Positions 24,701 to 38,200 of a stretch of 64,000 nucleotides of DNA are shown one piece after another (positions within the stretch are counted from its first letter, which is position 1; every line of letters starts with the position of its first letter). The notes beneath the pieces are model-generated. The model had not been told where the DNA came from. It saw nothing but the letters and a program-made list of their open reading frames with translations, and searched no databases. The stretch is from Saccopteryx bilineata. Lineage: Eukaryota; Chordata; Mammalia; Chiroptera; Emballonuridae. A program made the position numbers and the translations under genes. The stretch lies in contig NC_089498.1 in NCBI RefSeq assembly GCF_036850765.1, positions 75,370,305 through 75,434,304 on the forward strand. Reading direction: 5' to 3'.

Positions 24701-27700
24701 TAAACATTGCTAATGTGCTGAAGGGTATGCCAAAACAGCCTAAAGTTTCCTTTATAACATCCAGTGCACGATACACAGCAGGCATTAAAATATCTGTTGG
24801 TTGCTGATTCAGCCTGTACAATGATTACTTTTGATAAGACCAGTGGAGGAAAACCCCCAGATTTATTCACCTAAATAATGAGAACCAGCCTGACCAGGTG
24901 GTGGCGCAGTGGATAGAGCGTCGGACTGGGATGCGGAAGGACCCAGGTTCGAGACCCCGAGGTGGCCAGCTTGAGCGCGGGCTCATATGGCTTGAGCAAA
25001 GAGCTCACCAGCTTGGACCCAAGGTCGCTGGCTCCAGCAGGGGGTTACTCGGTCTGCTGAAGGCCCGCGGTCAAGGCACATGTGAGAAAGCAATCAATGA
25101 ACAACTAAGAAGTCGCAACGCGCAACGAGAAACTGATGATTGATGCTTCTCATCTCTCTCCGTTCCTGTCTGTCTGTCCCTGTCTATCTCTGCCTCTGTA
25201 AAAATAAATAAATAAATAAAAAATTAAAAAAAAAAAAGCCTTAAATAATGAGAACCAATAGCTACTATCAAAAAACTGTTTAAAAAATTAACATCTGTAG
25301 TCTCAGCTTCCAAAAAAAACAAGACGTGAGTCTCTCAGCTACATTCATGAAGTCTATCCTCTGTGGGTAAAAAATTCACCTCGAAATTTACTTTGAACTC
25401 ATGATCCATTCAAATGTTTTCTTTCTTTTGGACAGTCAGCACTTTGCCCTCGCTGGAGAATTCCTATCTGGCTATTTAAACTAAATTAAAATATATCTCT
25501 TGGAATTTATCGCATAAAAATGAAAATGTATTTTCCACACATAAATTTACATACTTCTTTATTTGTAACAGTCCAAAACTGGAAAGTACCCTAATGTCTG
25601 TCAGAGTGAATGACTAAAAAAAACTGTGACATGTTCATACTACAGAATACTATTCAGTAATAAAAGGGATACAATACTGATACTTTCTGTCAGACCTGGA
25701 TAAAGTTAAAGGGAATTCTACTGAACAAAAAGACATTCTCCAAAGGATATATACTGTACAGGCATTCATATTACACTTGTGAAATAACAATTATACAGAA
25801 GAACAGAGTGGTGGCTATCAGCAGTGAGAGACGGAAGGCACACGGATTTGTGTATTACAGAGCAGTGCTGCAAGGGAGGCTTGTGCTGGTGTGGCTATGC
25901 ATCTTTACTGTAGTAGTAGTTACATGAGCTACACATGTAATAAAACTCCAAAGACACACACACGTGCAAGGATAACTGCTGAAATATGAATCAGCCATGC
26001 GGCTTATGCCAGTGCAGTTTCCTGGTTCTGAAAGGGTACTATAGTTCTGCAAGATGCTAACACTAGGGGAGGCAGAGAGAGGGTGCATACATGAACTCCC
26101 TGCACATTTCTTTGCGACTTCCTAGGAATCTATAATTATTTCAAAATAAAAAGTTAAGAAAAAACATTAGCTACACTAATATCAGGACTTGAACTGCAGT
26201 CTTTCACATCAACCAAGACCCTCAGACATTTTTCAATAATTGAAAATAGAATAAAAGAGACTAAAAACATATTCTTTGCTAGCCCACATAGAAAAAGAGT
26301 CTAAGATTATGAGATTAAGCCATCCAAGGGTTATAATACAATATATAGACTATATTTTCTTTCAAAAGAATATACCTTTAAAATGGTAAAAGATCAAGAA
26401 GATTATTAAAATACCTGGCACATTCTTTAGAACTCATGTAATTACAACAAAGCTTTAATTAAGATTTGGTAATGCCATACTTTATAGCTCAATGTGTTAA
26501 AGAATAAAAAAGGTCCAATATTTATTAATCTTAAGTAAGAGTACTTGGGCAACAACAGCTTTTTAGCAAAGCGCTTTGATATTTATTCTCCAGTCTCTTT
26601 ACACCTATTATATATTTTTATTATAATTTCTTCAGCTTTATCAACCAATTATTTATACATTTCAGCTGTCTCTGTTTAAACTTATCCACTAAATTTTAAA
26701 TTTCAACAATTACTTTTTTTCAACTAGAACTTATTTTTAAAATATGTTAAATTATTTTGAGGTTATTTTTAGCTTATCTTTTAGTTTTTAAGTGTTATAT
26801 AGTTATTTTATATTCTGCACCTGATAATTGAAGTATCTATCATCCTGAGGTGTCTCAGTCTACTGGTTGCTTTAGTCTCACCAATGGTGTTTTACTACCA
26901 CTTGTCATTTTTTTAAAATGAGTTCATATTTAGCCGAACTTAATCTTTAAAATTTCCAGGGTGCTAGAATGAAAAGGTCTCTTCAGGGAGCCAAGTACCA
27001 AGGAACACTACTAAGCTGAACACCTTTAAATTAGTTTCTCCTTTTCCAGGGTAGTAAAAATGCAAACCTGAGACTCATGTGAGGGCAGGGGACACTTTCA
27101 GACTCCCAGAAGTAGCTCCCCACGCACACCACACTCCTGAAGGCTCCTGACAGAGAGCGGATTGTTTTCAAAGCCATTCTTTCTTTCTCCAAAGGGGTCA
27201 TCCTTTTGGAGCTTTACGTTTTATGTGGTGGTTCCGGTTCTGTAGCTATGCTGGGGCAGGTCCTCTCATAGAGCAGTTAATCCCCCAAACTCTAGATTCC
27301 TGGAGACACATGCCTCCTGCCTCAGCTCTTTTTGTCCCCTTTAACTCTTTAATTTTAATCTCTAGGTTTTCTTTGCTCAGTTTGCCTTTGGGAATTTCCT
27401 CCACTTTCTTCCAGATTCAGCCATTCATTTAAAAGCATTCTAAATTCTTTACTGTGTATCTAGGTGTTGTTAACTGCTAAACAGGCTTTACAGAGTACTT
27501 ACCCACCATGCTTCTATGAATTCCAAATAGGCTATGAATTTTTAATACTAAAGAACAGAATGAACGTGTCATGAGGTTTCAGGGGAACCCCTACATTTCT
27601 CTTTCACTTACCCGTGCAAAGTCAAAGTGGGGCTCATACTGCCCTCCCACTCCATAATTTGCTACCTAAAGGAGAGAAACAAAGCATGAATAAAAGAACT

Positions 27701-30700
27701 ACCAAGATTACTATTCCAAAACTCTATGAGCCCCATTTTGGCCTCATATATAAATCATGGTTCAGAGAAATGAGAAGCAAGGCACTTAAATCAAAGAGCG
27801 TTCCTAAGAAACCAAGGATGAAAACCTATAAATAGTTATTATATGCTATTTTAGAACCTTGGTTAATATACTTTTATTTAGCAATGTTTGGGGGACATAT
27901 TTTCCTCTAAAATACAACTTAAACTAAAATTTGAATACGAATTTTAGAATGAAAATTTCCTAGAACTAGAATTATAAGATTTCTATGATTTTCACTAAAC
28001 ACTTTCCTTTGGAATTTAAATTAAGACAAAGCCGAAAATGCTGGCAAACTCCTAATGTACTTTAATAAAATCCTTTTCCCCACATATTTCTGTCCCCTAC
28101 TAAGGAAAAGAGGGGAGACGTTAACACCAACTCAATGACTCCTGTGGGAGGGTGGTAACAACTTCAGATGGTTGTGACAATGTCCTAGTCTGAAGCAGCG
28201 AAAAGTTAAGAAAAATATTTGGTCCTGAGTTCAAGTTCCAGCTTTCTCAGTTACAAGACATGTAACTTTGGACACAAGCTCAATTTTCTTACTTATAAAT
28301 AAGAAAAATGTCACCTTCCTTTACTCTCTTCTTCCATCCTAATATGATAAAATGCTAACAAAAATGAAAGTAAAATGTGACTTAAAAAGTAATGCTGATG
28401 AAATGAGAACATAATTGAAAGATTGTTGCCTACAGCGAAGTCCAAGTCCAATATAAATTATTATTACTTTGGATATTTTACTTATGTTACAGATACCTTG
28501 GGTTGGATCAGCCTATTAAGCAGAAATATATCAAGTAGCCTGATGAGCCTGTGAAGGTTAGGCAGGTGAAAATAAATACAGATCAGGAAAGAAAAATACC
28601 TATTAAAGTGTTTCTAATAATCTGGCGAATACCAAGGAAGTGGTGGATTACCATGGAATAAATAACAATTAAGTAAATTTAAATATAGGCAGTCCTCAGA
28701 AAAATTGAAGTTGTACCAAGCATATTTTCTGATCATAAAGCCTTGAAACTAGAATTCAACTGCAAAAAAGAGGAAAAAAATCCCACAAAAATGTGGAAAC
28801 TAAACAACATACTTTTAAAAAATGAATGGGTCAAAGAAGAAATAAGTGCAGAGATCAAAAGATATATACAGACTAATGAAAATGACAATACGACATATCA
28901 GAATCTATGGGATGCAGCAAAAGCAGTGATAAGAGGGAAGTTCATATCGCTTCAGGCATATATGAACAAACAAGAGAGAGCCCAAGTGAACCACTTAACT
29001 TCCCACCTTAAGGAACTAGAAAAAGAAGAACAAAGACAACCCAAAACCAGCCGAAGAAAGGAGATAATAAAAATCAGAGCAGAAATAAATGAATTAGAGA
29101 ACAGAAAAACTATAGAAAAAATTAATAGAACAAGGAGCTGGTTCTTTGAAAAGATCAACAAAATTGACAAACCCTTGGCAAGACTTACCAAGGAAAAAAG
29201 AGAAAGAACTCATATAAACAAAATCCAAAATGAAAGAGGAGAAATCACCACAGACACCGTAGATATACAAAGAATTATTGTAGAATACTATGAAAAACTT
29301 TATGCCACTAAATTCAACAACCTAGAAGAAATGGATAAATTCCTAGAAAAATACAACCTTCCTAGACTGAGTCAAGAAGAAGCAGAAAGCCTAAACAGAC
29401 CTATCAGTAGAGAAGAAATAGAAAAAACCATTAAAAACCTCCCCAAAAATAAAAGTCCAGGCCCTGACGGCTATACCAGCGAATTTTATCAAACATTCAA
29501 AGAAGACTTGGTTCCTATTCTACTCAAAGTCTTCCAAAAAATTGAAGAAGAAGCAATACTTCCAAACACATTTTATGAGGCCAGCATAACCCTCATACCA
29601 AAACCAGGCAAGGATGGCACAAAAAAAGAAAACTACAGACCAATATCTCTAATGAATACAGATGCTAAAATACTAAACAAAATACTAGCAAATCGAATAC
29701 AACAACATATTAAAAAAATAATACATCATGATCAAGTGGGATTCATCCCAGAATCTCAAGGATGGTTCAACATACATAAAACGGTTAATGTAATACACCA
29801 TATCAACAAAACAAAGAACAAAAACGACATGATCTTATCAATAGACGCAGAAAAGGCTTTTGATAAAATACAACACAATTTTATGTTTAAGACTCTCAAC
29901 AAAATGGGTATAGAAGGAAAATATCTCAACATGATAAAGGCCATATATGATAAACCATCAGCTAACATCATATTAAATGGCACTAAACTGAAGGCTTTCC
30001 CCCTTAAATCAGGAACAAGACAGGGTTGTCCACTCTCTCCACTCTTATTTAATGTGGTACTAGAGGTTCTAGCCAGAGCAATCAGGCAAGACAAAGAAAT
30101 AAAAGGCATCCATATCGGAAAAGAAGAAGTAAAGGTATCACTTTTTGCAGATGATATGATCCTATACATCGAAAACCCCAAAGAATCCACAAAAAGACTA
30201 CTAGAAACAATAAGCCAATACAGTAAGGTCGCAGGATACAAAATTAACATACAGAAGTCAATAGCCTTTCTATATGCCAACAATGAAACAACTGAGAAGG
30301 AACTCAAAAGAATAATCCCCTTCACAATTGCAACAAAAAAAATAAAATACTTAGGAATAAACATAACAAAGAATGTAAAGGACTTATACAATGAAAACTA
30401 TAAACCATTGTTAAGGGAAATCGAAAAAGATATAATGAGATGGAAGAATATACCTTGTTCTTGGCTAGGAAGAATAAATATAATCAAGATGGCTATATTA
30501 CCCAAAGCAATATACAAATTTAATGCAATTCCCATCAAAATTCCAATGACATTTTTTAAAGAAATAGAGCAAAAAATCATCAGATTTATATGGAACTATA
30601 AAAAACCCTGAATAGCCAAAGCAATCCTAAAGAAAAAGAATGAAGCTGGGGGCATAACAATACCTGACTTCAAACTCTATTATAGGGCCACGACAATCAA

Positions 30701-33700
30701 AACAGCATGGTATTGGCAGAAAAATAGACAGTCAGACCAATGGAACAGAATAGAAAGTCCAGAAATAAAACCACATATATATAGTCAAATAATTTTTGAT
30801 AAAGGGGCCAACAACACACAATGGAGAAAAGAAAGCCTCTTCAATAAATGGTGCTGGGAAAACTGGAAAGCCACATGCAAAAGAATGAAACTGGACTACA
30901 GTCTCTCCCCCTGTACAAAAATTAACTCAAAATGGATCAAAGATCTAAACATAAGACCTGAAACAATTAAGTACATAGAAGAAGACATAGGTACTCAACT
31001 CATGGACCTGGGTTTTAAAGAGCATTTTATGAATTTGACTCCAATGGCAAGAGAAGTGAAGGCAAAAATTAATGAATGGGACTACATCAGACTAAGAAGT
31101 TTTTGCTCAGCAAGAGAAACTGATAACAAAATAAACAGAAAGCCAACTAAATGGGAAATGATATTTTCAAACAACAGCTCAGATAAGGGCCTAATATCCA
31201 AAATATACAAAGAACTCATAAAACTCAACAACAAACAAACAAACAATTCAATAAAAAAATGGGAAGAGGATATGAATAGACACTTCTCCCAGGAAGAAAT
31301 ACAAATGGCCAACAGATATATGAAAAGATGCTCATCTTCTTTAGCTATTAGAGAAATGCAAATCAAAACGGCAATGAGATACCACCTCACACCTGTTCGA
31401 TTAGCTGTTATTAGCAAGTCAGGTAATAGCAAATGTTGGAGAGGCTGTGGAGAAAAAGGAACCCTCATACACTGTTGGTGGGAATGTAAAGTAGTACAAC
31501 CATTATGGAAGAAAGTATGGTGGTTCCTCAAAAAACTGAAAATAGAACTACCTTATGACCCAGCAATCCCTCTACTGGGTATATACCCCCAAAACTCAGA
31601 AACATTGATACGTAAAGACACATGCAGCCCCATATTTATTGCAGCATTGTTCACAGTGGCCAGGACATGGAAACAACCAAAAAGCCCATCAATAGATGAC
31701 TGGATAAAGAAGATGTGGCACATATACACTATGGAATACTACTTAGCCATAAGAAATGATGACATCGGAACATTTACAGCAAAATGGTGGGATCTTGATA
31801 ACATGATACGAAGCGAAATAAGTAAATCAGAAAAAAACAGGAACTGTATTATTCCATACGTAGGTGGGACATAATAGTGAAACTAAGAAACATTGGTAAG
31901 AGTGTGGTGGTTACGGGGGGGAGGGGGGAATGGGAGAGGGATAGGGGGTGGGGAGGGGCACAAAGAAAACAAGATAGAAGGTGACAGAGGACAATCTGAC
32001 TTTGGGTGGTGGGTATGCAACATAACTGAATGACAAGATAACCTGGACTTGTTATCTTTGAATATATGTATCCTGATTTATTGATGTCACCCCATTAAAA
32101 AAATAAAATTATAAAATAAAAAATAATAATAATAAAAAAATAAATAAATAAATAAATATAGGCAGTCCTGCTTTACATAATTCCAAATGCACAAATCTCT
32201 GATAACATGATTTAGCTAATGATTAACACCAGGCCCCAACTACACAGTTGAAGTTTCAGCTACCATGGTATATTAAATATGAGTAATGCATACAGTACAA
32301 ATGTCGCTGCTAGGTCTTCAGTCCACAGATTATCTTTATTATATGCAGCTTAAGTGTCTGTCTGTCGCCGATAGCTTATTGGTTGCTTGCGTAACTGTAC
32401 TAGCCAATGGGGTGAAGTTGCCACGGCATTCAAATAGTCCCACCTTCTGGCATGCCACCTCACAAATTGAGGTTAAAGATTGGAGCAATTATTATGCTGT
32501 TAAGAAATCTTAACACCAGAAGGGGTCTTTGCAATGGTACAAGACTAGAGGTTCTCCAATTGAAAAATAATGTCATAATAGCTAAGTCTTTGACTGGCTC
32601 CTCTAAAGGTGAAATACATGTCATTTCAAGAATTGATTTGGCTCCATCTCAAACAGGATTGCCGTTTCAATTGAGACGTAGACAATTTCCTGTAAAACTT
32701 GCCTTTGCTATGACCATCAGTAAGTCTCAGGGCCAAACGCTTAAGCGTGTTGGCATTTTTTTACCTGAGCCTGCATTTGGACACGGTCAACTTTATGTTG
32801 CCTGTTCAAGAGTTCGTGAAAGAACGGACATAAAATTAAAAATAATTGATGGTCCTCTGCAAGGCGAGCTTAAAAATGACAGAAAGATCTACACAAGAAA
32901 TGTGTACAAAGAGATCTTTGACATGTGAATTAACATTTTATTATTTAAATCACCTTTATTTATTGAGCTAGCGGTGGCTCTTAAGAAATGTACCGCCAGT
33001 GGTTTTCTTCATTGCACTCTACTTTAAGCAATTAAGCAAGTAGAAGGGGGAAACCCCGTGGGGCAGTAAGCAAAGGGGCGTCCTCGCCACCTGCCCTGGG
33101 TAATTCAGTTTGAATTAGCAGACACCTTTGCACAAATCATTTTAATTACAATTTATATCTAGAACAGCGGTCATTTCGTATGACCGCCGGGCTTTCTAGT
33201 TAGGTAAATAACAGCTGCACATCAGGATCAATGACCAATCACATCACTTCTTTCAAAGTCTGTCAGTGATTAGTCACTGCACATCTATTATTCAGTATAT
33301 ATAACATACAGCAAATCATATAGTTATATTGCATCCTTCTCTCTCAGTGAAAACCCATGTGATATTTTACAAAAATCTATAATTGAAAGAGGGAATTAAC
33401 AACAAAGTCTGTCAGTGATTAGTCACTGCACATCTATTATTCAGTATATATAACATACAGCAAATCATATAGTTATATTGCATCCTTCTCTCTCAGTGAA
33501 AACCCATGTGATATTTTACAAAAATCTATAATTGAAAGGGAATTAACAACAAAGATAAACTACAACAGAAAAATGAAAAGCAATAATGCTTTATGTGAAA
33601 TTCAAATTGCACTTACATGTGGAGTTATAGAAGAAATAGCTACAGGAAATGCTTCTACTTTTGCTAGTCAAACAACTCCACATATTTTGGAGATGGCTGT

Positions 33701-35212
33701 GGAGTAGGTGGAAACTACACTCACCTCCTTCCAGTGCCAAACTGGATTTACAGCTAAATCATAGAGCAGTCAACCTGAATAACCAACTGAAGGTTAGCTG
33801 AACAGAAGGATTATAACCAAGGATTTACAGAAGCCACATCGAGACTGGTAGGAAGGGCAAAGATGTAAAAAGGGCTGCTCTTGCACCCACGTGTCATGGT
33901 TGAGAATCTGGAGGGATCTGGCTGTGAAAATCAGCTGGGACTCTACCTGGAGGAGAGGGGAATCTGCTAGAAACTCAGGTGCTCTCTTAAAGGACCAGTG
34001 CATGGGATCTTGCTCTCTCAGACACTCATCCAGGGCTCTGGCAGAAGAAAGGTGACTCAGGGTATATGGAAGTCATAAAGAGAAGATCTGGGTAGCATGG
34101 TCCTGAAGAGGGATCTGCAGGGTCAGCCTCTAAGGTCCCTGTGCTGAGTTCCTATCCTGCACATGCTCAGATGCCATCTTCCCAGGGTTGAGCACTCCTA
34201 TTCTTACAGCAGCAGCTGGGGAGCACACTAGCCCAGTCCTCCAACTACTAGCGACACCACCCTGCTAAGCAAGGGTGGCTTGGCTGGAGCCCCCCAGTCA
34301 AGGCACATATGAGAAAGCAATCAATAAACAACCAAAGTGGCACAACTACGAGTCAATGTTTCTCGGCTTTCTCCCTTCCTGTCAGTCTCTGTCTGTCTCT
34401 CTCTCCTTTAAAAATAAAGAAATATATATATAAATAACTATGTATGGCATCCAATGGGTATTAGATTTTTCAGTGTTATCACTTAATAAGTTATGTAAGT
34501 GTCTAATCACTGGGTTGTACATCTGAAGCTAATATTGTACATCAAGTGTAATTAATAAAAAAATATTAAAAAGAAAAAAGTTTAAAAAGTATATGTAGAC
34601 TAAATACACACATACACAATGGAAAAAAAAAAGAACACTTGAGATTCATGGGAAGAGGCCAAAACAGCAACATTAACAGCAGTTTGGAAGAAGTTGATTC
34701 CAACCCCCATGGATGACTTTGAAGGGTTCTATCAGTGGAGAAGTAACTGCAGATGTGGTGCACATGGCTAGAGAGCTAGAATTAGAAATGGAGCTTGAAG
34801 ATGAGACTGCAGTCTCACGGTAATGAGATACTACAATCTCAGGAGTTTTCTTATAGATGAGCAAAGAAAGTGGTTTCTTGAGATGGAATCTACTCCTAGT
34901 GAAGAAGCTGCGAAGACTGTTGAAATGACAATAAAGGATACAGAATATATATACTTAGTTGACAAAGCAAAGGCAGGGTATGAGAGGATTGACTCCAATA
35001 TAGAAAAAAGTTCTACTAAGGTTCAAATGCTATCAAAAAATATTGCACGCTATAGAGAAATCATTAAAATAAGCTGTCTTATTTTAAAATACTGACAGTG
35101 CAACCATCACCCTGACAGGTTAGCAGCCATCAACACTAAGGTAACAGCCAGCAAAAGACTGCTGAAAACTCAGATGGCTTTATCATTTTTTAGCAATGAA
35201 AGAAATGTACAT

Positions 35213-35269
<57 letters not shown>

Positions 35270-38200
35270 GGCCCCTGCGCAAGGATGACACGCAAGTTCG
35301 TGAAGTGTTCCATAAAAAAAGGAAAAAATGTACACTGTTGGGGTTATTTTTAGACATAATGATACTGCACATGTAACAGACTACAGTATAGTGTAAACAC
35401 AACTTTTATATGCACTAGGAAACCAAAAAATTGGTTTGAGGTCACGTTATTGTGATATTTGCTCTACTGCTGTGATCTGGAGCCAAACCCACAATGTCTG
35501 TGTGGAATGCCTGTACTTGAAGTAGATGAGGTTTCTTTTGAGGTTGATGAAAATGTTTTGGATTAGATAGTACTGGTGGTTTCACAACCATGGGAATATA
35601 ACAAAACCAGGGTAAATTTTACAGTATATGAATTATATCTCAATAGAAAAGGGAAAAAAATATTTTTTTAAAAAAGAACTGCCCTGGTTACCTGCCAGGT
35701 CTAAGAAAGAAAAAATAATTACATGCCTCACCAGGCAGTGGCACAGTGGACAGAGTGTTGGACTGGGACACAGGGAACCCAGGCTCGAAACTCTGAGGTT
35801 GCCGGCTTGAGTGCAGGCTCACTAGCTTGAGTGCAGGGTTGCTGGCTTGAGCATGGGATCATGGATGTGACCTCATGGTCACTGGCTTGAGCCCAAACGT
35901 TGCTGGCTTGAGCAAGGGGTCATTTGCTCTTCTGTAGCCCCACGGTCAAGGCACATATGAGAAAGCAAATGATGAACAACTAAGGTGCTGCAATGAAGAA
36001 TTGATGCTTCTCATCTCTCTCCCTTCCTGTCTGTCTGTCTGTCCCTATCTGACCCTCTCTCTGACTCTCTCTGTCAAAAAAAAAAAAAATTACAGTGTAT
36101 TTAATAAATATCAGTGCTAAAAATTTTTCATTTCCCTATGAATTTATACTTGACAGTAAGTTTTTAATGTTTTAATAAATTTAAGCACAGAACAATCACA
36201 ATTTTCCCACTGATTATTAAAATCACTGCATTGCATGGGCTCAGCTTGATTCTTCACCCTTATAGTCCCAACCTCTCATGTAAACTGAGTACTGCTTGTG
36301 CAGTATAGGAAATCTCATCTGAAGCATCTTTTGAAGAAGTGGAAAGATAACTTTAGGACAATGTGAAAGCCTATAATTCAAGGATAATGTGATTACCCAC
36401 CTGTAATTCCTCTGCTGTGGAAACATCTAATCCTGTTAGATCTTGTATTCTCATATTAATTCGAGACACCACAGGGTTTTCATAGCCAGAGAGCCAGGCA
36501 CTAAGAACAAGAAGAAAATATTAGTTTTACTGATAATGTTTCAATACATGAAGACCAACAGCTGTCATTTAAAAAGCTATGATATAGAAGACAATAAGCT
36601 GTTATCTATAGGCAGTTAGTTTATTTGCTTAATATGATTCTTATTAATAAATGCTGAAATTCAAAAAAGATGTTATATTTTATAGTTAAGAGTTGGAAAG
36701 GAGAAAACTAATCTCATTTATTACAGTTTCTATGAAAATAGTTAGATTAATGTAAGAAAGCTATATAGGGCTATCTACATTGAGAATTTTTTTTTAAATT
36801 CTGGAAAAATTCACACCGAACTTAAAACAATTGTTCCTTCTAGGTAAGGTATAAGAATTGCCTGGGGTGGAGGTCACAGGGTTTTTAGCATGATTTATAC
36901 AATGCTAATATCTTATAGGAAAAAAATTAATATATTACTTGCATAAATAATTTTTAATAAGTACCCAAACACACCCAGTAAGATGACTGTAATAAAAAAG
37001 ATGAACAGGCCCTGGCTGTTTGGCTCAGTGATAGAGCATCAGCCAGGTGTGTGGAAGTCCTGGGTTCAATTCCCGGTCAGGGCACACAGGAAAAGCGCCT
37101 ATCTGCTTCTCCACCCTTCCCCCTCTCCTTTCTCTCTGTCTCTCTCTTCCCCTCCCACAGCCAAGGCTCCACTGGAGTAAAGTTGGCCCGGGCGCTGAGG
37201 ATGGCTCCATAGCCTCCACCTCAGGTGCAAGAATGGCTCTGGTTGCAACGGAGCAATGCCCTAGATGGGCATGCCAGGTGGATCCCAGTCAGGTGCATGC
37301 AGGAGTCTCTCTGCCTCTCCATTTCTCACTTAAAAATAAATAAATAAATAAATAAATAAGATGAAAATGACAAGTGTTTGGTACATATGTGAAGAAATTG
37401 GCACTCTCATACACTCTTGATAGAAATGTAAAGTGGTGCAGCCACTTTGGAAAACAGTTTGACAGTTCAAGTTGTTTAATACTGTGTCATCATCTGACCT
37501 AACAATTCCACTCCTCAGTATACACCCAAGAGAAAATTAAAACATATTCATACAAAAATGTGTACATGAATGTTCATAGCACCATTGCTAATGGCCAAAA
37601 AGTGAAAATAAATCTAATCTCCATCACTGATGAACAGATATATAAAATGTGGTTATGGATTATCATGAAAAGTAATGCTACAATATGGATGAACCTTGAA
37701 AATACTATGTAAGATAAGCCAGATACAAAGGCCACAAATTATGACTTCACTTATATGGTATGTCCAAAACAGACAGACTGACACACAGAGTAGCTTAGTG
37801 GCTGGCAGGGGAGGAGGAAATGGAGAAAGGCTCCAAAAGGGCACAGAATCTTTGGGGGGTGGGGAGTGGGGGGGGGTGATCAAAATGTTCTGGAATTAGA
37901 TGACTGCACAACTACAAAGGCTCAAAACAGCCAAACTGTACACCTGAAAGGGTAAATTTTATGATATGGGAACTAGTTCAATAAAAGAAAGGCACCCCTA
38001 AATTCAACTACTTCCTTTCCATGTGCTCTTCCCAGCCTATCAGCCTTTTCTTTCTTCACCTCTCTTCTCACAAAGCTCTGATTTCCTGACCTGCCATTTC
38101 AACAACATCCTTGCTAAAAGCCTCAATCCAACTGTGGCAAAACACAATCCTGAAATTTTTTCTTCTAATTTATACCTGTGTCACAAAACCCTATTGAAGC

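Larger units (their letters stand above)
28697..32153 (+). mobile_element. Young 5'-truncated L1 retrotransposon
   Basis: Flanked by a perfect 16-bp target duplication, AAATATAGGCAGTCCT, at 28681-28696 and 32154-32169. The element starts at the end of the ORF2 endonuclease domain. It has most of ORF2 (28698-31874), a G-rich 3' UTR (31904-31962) and an A-rich tail (32096-32153). It is antisense to P4HA1, as is usual for intronic L1s. Confidence 0.96.

Noticed and set aside
29756..30391. 211-codon minus-strand frame opposite L1 ORF2
   Set aside because: Antisense shadow of the reverse transcriptase domain.
28681..32169. GGCAGTCCT flanks considered as Tigger-type inverted ends enclosing 28.7-32.2 kb
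   Set aside because: The two copies are direct, not inverted, and are explained exactly as the L1 target duplication.
33255..33552. Direct repeats considered as a CRISPR array
   Set aside because: Only two 149-bp adjacent copies without spacers, in mammalian DNA.
35213..35313. Functional U6 snRNA gene
   Set aside because: Several substitutions, no upstream PSE or TATA at the proper distance, no T-run terminator, and target duplications typical of retrocopies.
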